This document shows positions 28,526-38,122 of a DNA stretch of 49,974 nucleotides, one piece after another. A program made the translations under genes and the position numbers. How positions within the stretch are numbered: the stretch's first letter is position 1; each line of letters starts with the position of its first letter. Below the pieces are notes generated by a model. It saw nothing but the letters and a program-made list of their open reading frames with translations, did not search any database and was not told the origin of the DNA. The stretch comes from Akkermansia sp. (GTDB lineage: Bacteria; Verrucomicrobiota; Verrucomicrobiia; Verrucomicrobiales; Akkermansiaceae), in assembly GCA_017558555.1 (NCBI GenBank), contig JAFYUJ010000048.1, forward strand, positions 1-49,974, in the 5' to 3' direction.

Positions 28526-28564
28526 GAAAAAAGGCAGTGCCACCTCTATGTGCAGCACTGCCTT
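28526..28564 (-). terminator. Intrinsic terminator between precursor and ligase genes
   Basis: A perfect 10-bp stem pairs 28531-28540 (aaggcagtgc) with 28555-28564. On the minus strand it is followed at once by a run of T (28526-28532 complement). Lying between the precursor stop (28582) and the ligase start (28495), it should let most transcripts end after the precursor and only some read through. Confidence 0.8.
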
Positions 28565-28581
28565 GAAAGCGAGATACTTGT

Positions 28582-28809
28582 TTAGCCAAGGTACCAGTCG
28601 TCAACGCACTGAGCGCCGTTGCCATGGGGGATGAAGCTGAAAGAACCGCGAGCGTTCATGTCGAAATCGCCCTCGGAGATACCTTCAGAGGCGTTCTGGG
28701 TGGACCAGTTGTAAGCAGCCACTTCGTTCTGGGGCATATCAGCCACCTTTTCCTGGGCATCAGCCACCATGAAGGGGCTGAGAGATGCGATGGTAAGGGT
28801 CGTAATCAT
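28582..28809 (-). CDS. Putative RiPP (graspetide-like) precursor peptide
   Basis: This 75-residue peptide (from the ATG at 28809) has the layout of a leader plus acidic core. Residues 9-21 (SLSPFMVADAQEK) could serve as leader; the SPFMV core vaguely recalls the PFF motif of microviridin leaders. Residues 34-50 (NWSTQNASEGISEGDFD) alternate Ser/Thr with Glu/Asp, including two SEG steps, which suits side-chain ester formation. The tail is Gly- and aromatic-rich and ends QCVDDWYLG. Immediate context: its own consensus promoter, a terminator, then an ATP-grasp ligase. The frame is open up to a GTG at 28887, 7 bases after the -10 box, which would give 101 residues; by the leaderless rule seen elsewhere that start is also credible and would place a weak signal-like hydrophobic stretch internally. 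Not recognised by family; assigned from context. Confidence 0.6.
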   Translation of the reverse strand: MITTLTIASLSPFMVADAQEKVADMPQNEVAAYNWSTQNASEGISEGDFDMNARGSFSFIPHGNGAQCVDDWYLG

Positions 28810-28894
28810 GGTTGTGATAGTTTGGTTTGTTAGTAGTTTAGCCCGGTTGACAAGCGGCCATACATGTACCGCTGTCGTTACAGGCACCGGCGTT

Positions 28895-28923
28895 TATATA
28901 TCGCTTTTGCTACATAATGTCAA
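28895..28923 (-). promoter_or_regulatory. Consensus promoter of the precursor operon
   Basis: Minus strand TTGACA (28918-28923, perfect), 17-base spacer, TATATA (28895-28900). It is the strongest-looking promoter in the window, fitting a highly expressed precursor. A GTG lies 7 bases past the -10 box; the first in-frame ATG is at 28809. Confidence 0.75.
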
Positions 28924-29094
28924 TACTTATTTATATCTTTTTTAAAATTTTATTTATATTCCATGTAGCGTTTTCTCCATGTTTTTAGCTCTCCAATCAT
29001 ATAAACACCCCCCAAAGCATCGTCTGTATCCTCTCTATCCGGAGACAAAATGCTACATTTCATCTTGCGAATGAAAAGAAAACGGACAAATTCC

Positions 29095-29123
29095 TTGCGG
29101 GGGCGCGCGGTTTCGTGTATATT
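29095..29123 (+). promoter_or_regulatory. parE promoter with very short leader
   Basis: TTGCGG (29095-29100), 17-base spacer, TATATT (29118-29123), then 11 bases to the ATG at 29135. Confidence 0.55.
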
Positions 29124-29134
29124 GTACGCGTATT

Positions 29135-30988
29135 ATGGAAGCCGAGTACACGGAGGATGCAATTAAGACACTTGATTGGAGGGAGCACATCCGGATGCGT
29201 CCGGGCATGTATATAGGCAAGCTCGGGGATGGCACGATGGCCGATGATGGCCTGTATGTGTTGCTCAAGGAAGTCATCGATAACTCTATCGATGAGTTCG
29301 TGATGGGGGTCGGCAAAAAAATCATGGTGAGCATTCGCCCGGATGGTACCTGCGAGGTGCGAGACTTCGGGCGCGGTATTCCGCTGGGCAAGCTCTACGA
29401 ATGCGCCGCCCAAATCAACACCGGCGGCAAGTACGATGGCGAGGCTTTCAAAAAATCCGTTGGTCTGAATGGCGTGGGCATCAAGGCGGTGAATGCCCTG
29501 TCTTCTGCGTTTGAAATCCAGGCTTATCGCGAGGGGCAGACCCGCCGCATTCAATTCCGCGAGGGCGAGCTGGTAGAAGGCTCCGACACCACAGAAACCA
29601 CTGATGAACCGGATGGCACGCGCGTGTGTTTCCTGATAGACCGCACCGTGTTTGCAGAAAATGCCGCGTACAATCTGGAGTTTGTGAGCCGCATGTGCCG
29701 CTACTATTGCTACCTGAACACAGGGCTCACCATCAACCTGAACGGCAAAAACATCATCTCCCGCCACGGTCTGCTGGACCTGCTGAAAGAGGAGATGACC
29801 GAAGAGCCGCTCTACGAACCCATCCACCTGGTGGGCGATGATATCGAAGTAGCCATCACCCACGGCAACCAGTACGGCGAGGAGTACTACTCCTTCGTGA
29901 ACGGCCAGCACACCACCATGGGCGGCACGCACCAGGCGGCGTTCAAGGAGGCTATCGCCAAGACCCTGCAAAACTTCTTCAAGAAAAGCTACGAGGCCTC
30001 CGACATCCGCTCCAGTATCGAGGCCGCTATCAGCATCAAGGTCATCGACCCCGTTTTCGAATCGCAAACCAAGACCAAACTGGGCAGCAATACCATGGGC
30101 CCCGGCAAGGAAACCATCCGCACCTTCGTGCTGAACTTCCTGGGCAAGGAGCTGGATAACTACCTGCACCGCCATCCCGACGTGGCCGAGGCCATGGAGG
30201 AAAAAATCAAGGAGAGCGAGAAGACCCGCAAGGAGGTAGCCGGCATCACCGGCAAGGTGGCCAAAGAGCGCGCCAAGAAAGCCAAGATTCACACCAAAAA
30301 ACTGCGCGACTGCCGCGTGCACTACGACACCAAGCACAAGCGCGCCAAGGATACGATGCTCTTCATCACCGAGGGCGACTCCGCCTCCGGCTCCATCACC
30401 ACCGCTCGCGATGCCGAGACCCAGGCCGTGTTCTCCCTGCGCGGCAAGCCTGCCAACAGCTTCGGCATGAACCGCGCGGCCCTCTTCGAGGAAAAGCGCA
30501 ATGAAGAGCTGGATTTCCTGCACCTGGCGCTCAATATCGACCGCAGCATGGAGGACTTGCGCTACAACAAAGTCATCATCGCCACCGATGCTGATGTGGA
30601 CGGCATGCACATCCGCCTGCTTTTGCTCACCTTCTTCATTCAGTATTTCCCGGATCTCATCCGCGAGGGGCACCTCTTCATCCTCCAAACCCCGCTCTTC
30701 CGCGTGCGCAACAAGCAGAAAACCATTTACTGCTACTCGGAAAGCGAGCGCGACAAAGCGGTGAAGCAACTCGGCCGCTCCCCGGAAATCACCCGATTCA
30801 AAGGCTTGGGTGAAATCTCCCCCGCCGAGTTCAAAAACTTTATCGGCGAGGATATCCGACTGGAGGAAGTCACCCTCGAAAACACCCACAACCTCAAGGA
30901 TATCCTGCGCTTCTACATGGGGGACAACACCGATTCCCGCCGCCAGTATATCGTGGATAATCTCCGCATCGAGGAAGACCTCGCTTAA
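29135..30988 (+). CDS. parE: DNA topoisomerase IV subunit B (ParE-type GyrB paralog)
   Basis: This 617-residue type IIA topoisomerase ATPase subunit has the GHKL ATPase domain ([39 protein letters not shown]), the transducer with its QTK loop (SQTKTKLGS), and the TOPRIM domain ([10 protein letters not shown] near 412 and [12 protein letters not shown] near 485). It works with ParC/GyrA to pass one duplex through another and unlink chromosomes. The shorter length and lack of a GyrB-type insert favour ParE over GyrB. No parC follows; the next genes are a phosphatase and mscL, so the A subunit must be encoded elsewhere. Confidence 0.9.
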   Translation: MEAEYTEDAIKTLDWREHIRMRPGMYIGKLGDGTMADDGLYVLLKEVIDNSIDEFVMGVGKKIMVSIRPDGTCEVRDFGRGIPLGKLYECAAQINTGGKYDGEAFKKSVGLNGVGIKAVNALSSAFEIQAYREGQTRRIQFREGELVEGSDTTETTDEPDGTRVCFLIDRTVFAENAAYNLEFVSRMCRYYCYLNTGLTINLNGKNIISRHGLLDLLKEEMTEEPLYEPIHLVGDDIEVAITHGNQYGEEYYSFVNGQHTTMGGTHQAAFKEAIAKTLQNFFKKSYEASDIRSSIEAAISIKVIDPVFESQTKTKLGSNTMGPGKETIRTFVLNFLGKELDNYLHRHPDVAEAMEEKIKESEKTRKEVAGITGKVAKERAKKAKIHTKKLRDCRVHYDTKHKRAKDTMLFITEGDSASGSITTARDAETQAVFSLRGKPANSFGMNRAALFEEKRNEELDFLHLALNIDRSMEDLRYNKVIIATDADVDGMHIRLLLLTFFIQYFPDLIREGHLFILQTPLFRVRNKQKTIYCYSESERDKAVKQLGRSPEITRFKGLGEISPAEFKNFIGEDIRLEEVTLENTHNLKDILRFYMGDNTDSRRQYIVDNLRIEEDLA

Positions 30989-31014
30989 CCATCTTTCACT
31001 ACATACTTAACACT

Positions 31015-31701
31015 ATGAAAACACTCATCATTGCCCGCCACGGCAACACTTTCCGCAAAGGCGAAACGCCCACCCGCGTAGGTGCCAACACCGACCTCGA
31101 GCTCGTTGAAGAAGAGCGCGGTCGCGGTGTCGGCTTGTACCTCAAGAAGCTTGGCCTCATGCCCACCCGCATCCTGGCCGCCCCCCTCAAGCGCACCATG
31201 GGCACCGCCGCCCTGGCCGCCGAGGCTCTGGGCTGCACCTGCCCCGTGGAGCCGGACCACCGCTTCATCGAGGTAGACTACGGCCCCGATGAAAACAAGA
31301 CGGAAGACGCCGTGATGACCCGCCTGGGCACCGATGCTGCCAAGGCCGAGGGCACCGACCCCGCCACCCTCACCCCCGAGGAAATCATGGCCAAGGGCGA
31401 AGCCATCATCGACCTTTGGAATGCCAAGGCCATTGTGCCCCCGGGCTGGAAGGTGGATGTGGACCAAATCTGCGCCAACTGGCAGGCTCTCACCGCCGAG
31501 GTGAAGGATGGCGAAACGCTCCTCTGCGTCTCCTCCAACGGCACCATCCGCTTTGCTCCCTGCATCACAGGGGATTACGATGCTTTCTGCGCCGAGCACG
31601 ACATCAAAGTCGCCACCGGCGGTGTGTGCATCTTCACCAGCGAGGATGGCTCCACCTGGACCTGCCGCGAATGGGGCGTGAAAGCCTTCAAACACATCTG
31701 A
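31015..31701 (+). CDS. Histidine phosphatase superfamily protein (phosphoglycerate mutase-like)
   Basis: This 228-residue protein begins with the phosphohistidine motif ARHGNT (residues 7-12), has the second arginine block (APLKRT) and a SSNGTIRF stretch where the second catalytic His is usually found. There the usual GHG is replaced, so the activity may differ from true mutases. The EVDYGPDE segment fits the family's acid residue. It lies 26 bases after parE, probably in one operon. The substrate is not predictable; a small phosphoester or phosphosugar is likely. Confidence 0.82.
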   Translation: MKTLIIARHGNTFRKGETPTRVGANTDLELVEEERGRGVGLYLKKLGLMPTRILAAPLKRTMGTAALAAEALGCTCPVEPDHRFIEVDYGPDENKTEDAVMTRLGTDAAKAEGTDPATLTPEEIMAKGEAIIDLWNAKAIVPPGWKVDVDQICANWQALTAEVKDGETLLCVSSNGTIRFAPCITGDYDAFCAEHDIKVATGGVCIFTSEDGSTWTCREWGVKAFKHI

Positions 31702-31729
31702 TTTCTCAACCCAAAACACACCTGCTATC

Positions 31730-32158
31730 ATGATTAAGAAACTCAAACCCGCCTGGGTCGATGAATTCAAGAAATTCGCCCTCAAAGGAAACGTCATCGA
31801 CATGGCCATTGGTGTCATCATCGGCGGCGCATTCGGCAAAATCGTCACCTCTCTGGTGAATGATATCATCATGCCCGCCTTCTCGATGATGACTGGTGGA
31901 GGCAAAAACCTGGCAGAGCTCAGCTATGCCATGAGCACAGAAAAAGGTGCTCCGGTCATCAAGTACGGCCTCTTCTGCCAGACTGTGGTGGATTTCATCC
32001 TCATCGCGCTCACAATTTTCTGGGCCATCCGCATCGTGTGCAAGCTGCGCGCTCGCTTCTCCAAGCCCGCCGAACCCGCACCGGCCCCCGAGCCGCCCCC
32101 CACGCCCGAGGATATCCTCCTCCTGCGCGAAATCCGCGATGCGCTCAAGAACAAGTGA
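31730..32158 (+). CDS. mscL: Large-conductance mechanosensitive channel
   Basis: This 142-residue protein has the MscL opening (FKKFALKGNVIDMAIGVIIG) forming the N-terminal helix and the first membrane span, including the GxxxG-type pore lining. The second span (VVDFILIALTIFWAIRIV) and a cytoplasmic tail with a Pro-rich stretch (PAPAPEPPPTPEDILLLREI) follow. It opens on membrane tension to release solutes during hypo-osmotic shock. Its stop overlaps the GTG start of the HU gene. Confidence 0.96.
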   Translation: MIKKLKPAWVDEFKKFALKGNVIDMAIGVIIGGAFGKIVTSLVNDIIMPAFSMMTGGGKNLAELSYAMSTEKGAPVIKYGLFCQTVVDFILIALTIFWAIRIVCKLRARFSKPAEPAPAPEPPPTPEDILLLREIRDALKNK

Positions 32159-32427
32159 ACAAAAAACAACTCATCGCCAGAGTCCAGCGCTATATGGGCT
32201 CCGGCACCACCCGCAACACAGCCTCTGCCGCCGTAGAGGCTGTGCTTGCATCTATCCTCGATGCTGCCGCCCGGGAGGATAAAGTGCATATCCCCCACTT
32301 CGGCACCTTCCAACAGGTCTCCCGCCCTGCCCGCCAAGGGTTCGACATCAACACCGGCCACATCACCACCTACCCCGCCCACGCCAAGCTCACCTTCCGC
32401 CCCTCCTCCGGTTTCTCCCCCAAGTGA
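32155..32427 (+). CDS. HU/IHF-family DNA-binding protein
   Basis: This 90-residue protein begins at a GTG (32155-32157) that overlaps the mscL stop (GTGA). The start MNKKQLIARVQRYMGSG, the VHIPHFGTF turn and the arm residues followed by AHAKLTFRPSSGF match the HU/IHF fold and normal length, so the GTG is preferred to the much longer upstream frame. It bends and compacts DNA. The usual GRNP arm motif is replaced (RQGFDINTGH), so its DNA contacts may differ from standard HU. Confidence 0.85.
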   Translation: MNKKQLIARVQRYMGSGTTRNTASAAVEAVLASILDAAAREDKVHIPHFGTFQQVSRPARQGFDINTGHITTYPAHAKLTFRPSSGFSPK

Positions 32428-32482
32428 GGCGCGCCGCCTCCCCACGATTAAAGTAGCCGGGTATACCATTCATCATCAAGCC

Positions 32483-33184
32483 ATGTTGTATCTTCTTATC
32501 CTCTTTGTCCTGTTGTTGTGTTACCGATTCTTCTTGTTCAAGCACTTGGGCAAGTGGCGTTTCACCATCACTTTCGTGCTTTTTGCCCTGGGCGCGGTGG
32601 CCATGGGCATCTGCTGGTGGCAGGAGCTGTACATAGCCTTCTTCATGGGGCTGCTGCTGTGCATCTTCATGGTGGGCACCTTCCTCAATGACATCGAGGG
32701 CTGGAACCAACTGCGCCGCCGCAACAAACTGGCCACCCTGCCCGCCCGCAAACTCAAAAGCAGCACGATAGACTTCCCCCTGAGCCATGAAGACCTGTTG
32801 ACCAACTTCCGAGAACTGGCGGCCGAAGACGAGCTGACATGCTACACCCCCGCCAAGCGCTTTCTCTCCTGGAACGATGGCGCCGGCCACATCATCCAAA
32901 TCCACCTGCTGCCGGATACCGAATCCTGGGTGGGAATCTTCTACGCCCCCGATGCTTCTGAATTGAGAGACAGCGAAATCACCGCTGCCTGCCGCAAGGC
33001 CAACATCCCATGCAACAAAGCCTTGCTGGGCATGGCCCCGCAGGGAATAGCCATCTGCCAACAGGGGCAAATCACCATCACCCCCGCCGGACAGAAAAAA
33101 CACTTTGTCCCCTTCCTCACGACGGTTCTCGCACCCCGGCCAACTTTCACCGCCTGGCTGGCCGAATATACGGAAGACGAATGA
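32483..33184 (+). CDS. Membrane protein of unknown function
   Basis: This 233-residue protein starts with a hydrophobic segment (MLYLLILFVLLLCY) and has two more (about 27-45 and 50-68), then a soluble domain of about 150 residues. The soluble part (SWNDGAGHIIQIHLLPD, ESWVGIFYAPDAS, APQGIAICQQGQITI) is alpha/beta and unrecognised. I start at the ATG at 32483; an open frame runs upstream through the HU gene in another phase and should be ignored. Confidence 0.65.
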   Translation: MLYLLILFVLLLCYRFFLFKHLGKWRFTITFVLFALGAVAMGICWWQELYIAFFMGLLLCIFMVGTFLNDIEGWNQLRRRNKLATLPARKLKSSTIDFPLSHEDLLTNFRELAAEDELTCYTPAKRFLSWNDGAGHIIQIHLLPDTESWVGIFYAPDASELRDSEITAACRKANIPCNKALLGMAPQGIAICQQGQITITPAGQKKHFVPFLTTVLAPRPTFTAWLAEYTEDE

Positions 33185-33235
33185 TTCCCCGCCCAGCGCA
33201 GAAAGCCATCTGCAACAAATGCCCCCCCAAGGCTC

Positions 33236-33643
33236 ATGAAACCGGCGAGCAACACATCCTACCCTTTGTATCACAAGTATATAGCAACTCTGCTGTGTAT
33301 CAGCATTCCTGCTCTGGCGGTGCTGGGTTGGGCCGCTTATCAGCTCTATTTCCTTGCCCCGGAGCAAGAGCGGGAGAGCATCGCCTTGCTGGCGTTCGCT
33401 ACTCTTTTTCTGGCGGTGGCAAGCTTCCTCATCCGTATTCACTACCTGCGCTGCCCGGCATGCGGGCACCACAGCATGGCCATGCAGAGCGAGCCTGTAG
33501 AGGTCACCTCCCTGAGCTTTATCCACGCGCGCGTCTCCGTCTCGTGCAGGCATTGCGGCTGCACCATGGCATCGGATTTGGCTCTCAAATCCAATGCCAT
33601 GGTTAAAAGCATCCCTACCAGGGTCCGGAGGGGCAAGGCATAA
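33236..33643 (+). CDS. Small membrane protein with zinc ribbon
   Basis: This 135-residue protein has two membrane segments (about 16-38 and 48-66) and then a cytoplasmic or periplasmic zinc ribbon: CPACG near residue 73 and CRHCG near 106. The role is unknown. It ends 24 bases before the convergent thiC gene, with no clear terminator between them. Confidence 0.65.
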   Translation: MKPASNTSYPLYHKYIATLLCISIPALAVLGWAAYQLYFLAPEQERESIALLAFATLFLAVASFLIRIHYLRCPACGHHSMAMQSEPVEVTSLSFIHARVSVSCRHCGCTMASDLALKSNAMVKSIPTRVRRGKA

Positions 33644-33667
33644 CCCGCGCTGCCTCCGCTGCCGGGG

Positions 33668-35523
<1,856 letters not shown>

Positions 35524-35577
35524 ATCTAACAGCTAAGAATATGACAAACACCCTGCGCACGCCGCATCCTGCGCCCA

Positions 35578-36444
35578 TCAGCGAGCTATCCCGCAGCGGC
35601 GGGCGCACTCCTCCCAGCTCACATCGCGCTGCAGCAGCTCGCCCAGCCAGGCATCCTCGCCAATCCTGGGCGCATTGTTGAACGCCGCCGGGTTGGTAAT
35701 ACGCGTGAACACCACCCGCTTGATATCCTTCTTCGCCACCGTCTTGAACCCAAAGCCCCCGGGCTCGCCATCTCCCCCCACGTTGGACGACCACACCCGC
35801 ACACTCTCCCCCTCATCACGCACCAAAATCACCAAATGCCCGCGCTCGCTGCGGCCAATCTTATCCGTCCACCAAATCTTCATCACATCCGCCGGGCGGG
35901 CTCGCCGCCAATCCGTGAAACTCACCCCTGCCCCCAGCCGGTGCACCAACACCGCAAAGCCCGGCCCATTCGCATTCGCGCAGCCCCAGGCCCCCACCCC
36001 ATCGGCCACACGCGTAGGCAGCAACGCCTGCCACGCCTCCTCGCTGATACAGCGCTGGCGGTGCCGCGCATCCCACCGAATCAACCCCGACAACACCGCC
36101 GCATACACCGCCCCCGAACAAAACGAGGGCCGGGCCCCACGCGCATTGAACACCGGCAAACGCAACCGCTCATTCCACACAAAAGCCGCGCTCAGCGCAT
36201 CATGCGCCGCATCCTGCGTGCTATATCCCCCGGCGCCCCCCTTGTGAATCTCCACAATCGCCGCTTGCAGCGCGTGCCACCACTCGGCATACGCCTGCTG
36301 CTTCGCCGTGGCTGCCGCGCTCTGGCGCGTCTTCAGCCCCCGAGCCCGCTCCAACTGCCGCGGCGTGGCACACCACCCCACCGCCGCGCCCATCAACAGC
36401 ACAGCCACCAGCACTCGCACCATCCCTGGCATCCACCTCCGCAT
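35578..36444 (-). CDS. Secreted protein, possible papain-fold (NlpC/P60- or CHAP-like) hydrolase
   Basis: This 288-residue protein has a signal peptide (about 1-25, ending GWCA). The middle contains FCSGAVYAAVLSGL (Cys at a helix start) and, about 90 residues later, RGHLVILVRDEG followed by VRVWSSN. This Cys-helix / His-strand order is typical of papain-like cell-wall hydrolases, and the ARPADVMKIWW segment before the His fits too. The call is tentative because no family motif is exact. It is very GC-rich. A promoter with 18-base spacing lies just upstream. Possible role: peptidoglycan or peptide cleavage. Confidence 0.6.
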   Translation of the reverse strand: MRRWMPGMVRVLVAVLLMGAAVGWCATPRQLERARGLKTRQSAAATAKQQAYAEWWHALQAAIVEIHKGGAGGYSTQDAAHDALSAAFVWNERLRLPVFNARGARPSFCSGAVYAAVLSGLIRWDARHRQRCISEEAWQALLPTRVADGVGAWGCANANGPGFAVLVHRLGAGVSFTDWRRARPADVMKIWWTDKIGRSERGHLVILVRDEGESVRVWSSNVGGDGEPGGFGFKTVAKKDIKRVVFTRITNPAAFNNAPRIGEDAWLGELLQRDVSWEECARRCGIAR

Positions 36445-36453
36445 CTCGCCCCC

Positions 36454-36483
36454 AGTCTACCCAACACCCCACCCCCCATGCAA
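36454..36483 (-). promoter_or_regulatory. Promoter for the secreted hydrolase-like gene
   Basis: Minus strand TTGCAT (36478-36483), 18-base G-rich spacer, TAGACT (36454-36459), then 9 bases to the ATG at 36444. Confidence 0.45.
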
Positions 36484-36565
36484 GAAAAAATTCCCTACAC
36501 AGCCACACATTGAGCTTGCACCCCCACCCCAAACACGCTACAATCCCCACATATCAACACCCCTC

Positions 36566-36638
36566 GGGGCATTAGCTCAGTTGGTAGAGCGGTTGCATCG
36601 CACGCAACAGGTCAGGGATTCGAGTTCCCTATGCTCCA
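36566..36638 (+). tRNA. tRNA-Ala (anticodon CGC)
   Basis: A complete 73-base cloverleaf: acceptor arms GGGGCAT/ATGCTCC including the G3-U70 pair that marks alanine tRNAs, D arm GCTC/GAGC, anticodon stem GTTGC/GCAAC with loop ATCGCAC (anticodon CGC, reading GCG), T arm AGGGA-TTCGAGT-TCCCT, discriminator A. CCA is not encoded. A strong terminator-like hairpin follows directly. Confidence 0.97.
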
Positions 36639-36639
36639 T

Positions 36640-36684
36640 AACGCAAAACAACCTAAGTCTCAACAACTTAGGTTGTTTTACGTT
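36640..36684 (+). terminator. Terminator after tRNA-Ala
   Basis: An 18-bp stem pairs 36640-36657 with 36667-36684 (one mismatch) around a 9-base loop, with gttttacg on the 3' arm. It directly follows the tRNA. Confidence 0.75.
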
Positions 36685-36689
36685 ACGAT

Positions 36690-36917
36690 ATATGGCGCTT
36701 TACCCTGACCTGTTGCAGGCGATGGATAAGCGCCCCGGTTCACCGGGTGCCCGCAGGGCATGAGCGGTTGTTGAGCACACGCGGAAGCCTAGTAGGCTCC
36801 CGCGCCCCGAGAGGCGAGGACACCTCCGAGCCGGTACCCCGGCTCCTGCCGGGGGCGAGCGGGGTTGCCAGGTCAGCAAACGGCCGCCCCGCTTCACCCA
36901 TTTCGGGTGCCTTTTTT
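36690..36917 (+). ncRNA. Candidate structured RNA downstream of tRNA-Ala
   Basis: This 228-base non-coding stretch is packed with hairpins: ggcgctt/aagcgcc (36694-36733), cccggttcaccggg, tgcccgcagggca, agcctagtaggct inside cgcgg/ccgcg, and gagccgg/ccggctc. It ends in caccc-atttc-gggtg followed by cctttttt (about 36896-36917), which looks like an intrinsic terminator. The loop of the first hairpin (36703-36724) is complementary to the tRNA-Ala anticodon arm at 20 of 22 positions. It matches none of the RNA families I tried from memory (RNase P, SRP, tmRNA, 6S). A short overlapping frame (36747-36959) exists but has no coding signal. Confidence 0.4.
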
Positions 36918-37104
36918 ATGGAGCAATTCCGGGGCTTCTCTCCCTGCCCGTTGCAGTAAGAATGCCATGGTTCCCATGCCGCAGCCCCTCGTGCGCGGTG
37001 GAGCTCAGCCAGCGACCGGTGCCGTCAGCATCTGGCTCGCAGTTATCCCAGCCGTTCCGGTAGGCATTCCGGCGTATGTAAGTGTCGAAGCTGATAGGAT
37101 TCAT
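36916..37104 (-). other. Short frame after rhuM, doubtful coding
   Basis: A 62-codon frame begins 3 bases after the rhuM-like stop codon (MNPISFDTYIRR start). It has no recognisable domain and its 3' end runs into the terminator of the RNA candidate. The opposite strand is also open here. It may be island-edge debris; I do not claim a protein. Confidence 0.2.
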
Positions 37105-37107
37105 AGC

Positions 37108-38097
37108 TTATTTTAACTCCTTGCCCTTCTTCTGCAAATCTTTCATGCATAGCAGATAATCCTGCTCCACGTTGCTGAGGGTTCGGGCTTTGTATTTTTT
37201 GAACTCAGCCGTGGCTTTTTCCATGGCCTGCTCGTGGCTGATGCTGCCGGCATCCAGAAGCAACTGCTCACCGCTCATCGTCAGCATGCGGTCCAGGTGC
37301 GCCGCCCAGTCCTGCATCGTCATAGGCTGCTCTCGCTCTGCCTGGCGTTCAGCAAAGTCGAGATACCCGGAAACAATCTGCCCCATCGCCCGCAGCTCCT
37401 TCTCATTCAGGTAATTCTTCGCTACCTTGGCCTCCACCAGCGTCGGCTGACTCCCGGAAAATGTCATCAGCCCCATAAACTCTTTCTCGGCATCAGCACG
37501 GTGGTAAATCACCTCTGCCGCCGTTTCTCCATGCACGGCGTAGTGAATCTTGTTCTGCACTTTCTTGAAAAACTCCATGGAAATCTCAGCCTTAGGGTCA
37601 TAATCAATGCTCGTGGCATAAATCTCCAGCACCTGACGGTAAAACACCTTCTCCGACGCGCGGATGTCGCGTATACGCGCCAGCAGCTCCTTGAAATAGC
37701 CACCGCCCCCCAGCTCCTTCAACCGGGCATCATCCATGGCAAAGCCCTTCCGCATATACTCCTTGATAATACCGGAAGCCCACAAGCGGAATTGCACACC
37801 GCGCTGAGATTTGACGCGATATCCCACGGAAATTACCATATCCAGATTATAGAAGTTCAACGGCTTAGTAGAAAATTCGAAATTTTCGAATTTTCTCATA
37901 GTGGCATCCCGATTAAGCTCTCCATCTTCATACACCTGCTGAATATGATAGTTAATCGTCGACTTTGATTTCTGAAACAGCTCCGCCATCTGATCCTGCG
38001 TCAGCCACACCGTATCCTCATCAAAGGCTACATCGACCTTTGTTATCCCATCAGGCGTGGTGTACATTAACAATAAAGACTCTTTTTTATCAGGCAT
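37108..38097 (-). CDS. RhuM-like (virulence-associated) protein
   Basis: This 329-residue protein of the RhuM/virulence RhuM family has an N-terminal winged-helix-like part (DTVWLTQDQMAELFQKSKS, INYHIQQVYEDGEL) followed by the conserved YNLDMVISVGYRVKS block and VQFRLWASGIIKEYMRKGF. Such proteins are common inside restriction and abortive-infection islands and often act as accessory or toxin-like factors; the biochemical role is not established. The frame is open to 38142, overlapping the RT gene, but the ATG at 38095-38097 starts at the family's usual place. It is the last gene of the island. Confidence 0.85.
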   Translation of the reverse strand: MPDKKESLLLMYTTPDGITKVDVAFDEDTVWLTQDQMAELFQKSKSTINYHIQQVYEDGELNRDATMRKFENFEFSTKPLNFYNLDMVISVGYRVKSQRGVQFRLWASGIIKEYMRKGFAMDDARLKELGGGGYFKELLARIRDIRASEKVFYRQVLEIYATSIDYDPKAEISMEFFKKVQNKIHYAVHGETAAEVIYHRADAEKEFMGLMTFSGSQPTLVEAKVAKNYLNEKELRAMGQIVSGYLDFAERQAEREQPMTMQDWAAHLDRMLTMSGEQLLLDAGSISHEQAMEKATAEFKKYKARTLSNVEQDYLLCMKDLQKKGKELK

Positions 38098-38122
38098 GGT
38101 TAATAAATGGAAGTAGGAATTA

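Larger units (their letters stand above)
28810..29134. other. Divergent intergenic region between precursor and parE
   Basis: This 325-base AT-rich region holds the precursor promoter (28895-28923) and its leader on the minus strand, and the parE promoter (29095-29123) on the plus strand. Between them, 28925-29090 shows no structure I can name. Confidence 0.6.

Noticed and set aside
29060..30889. 609-codon open frame opposite parE
   Set aside because: It is a shadow frame; parE carries GHKL and TOPRIM motifs on the plus strand.
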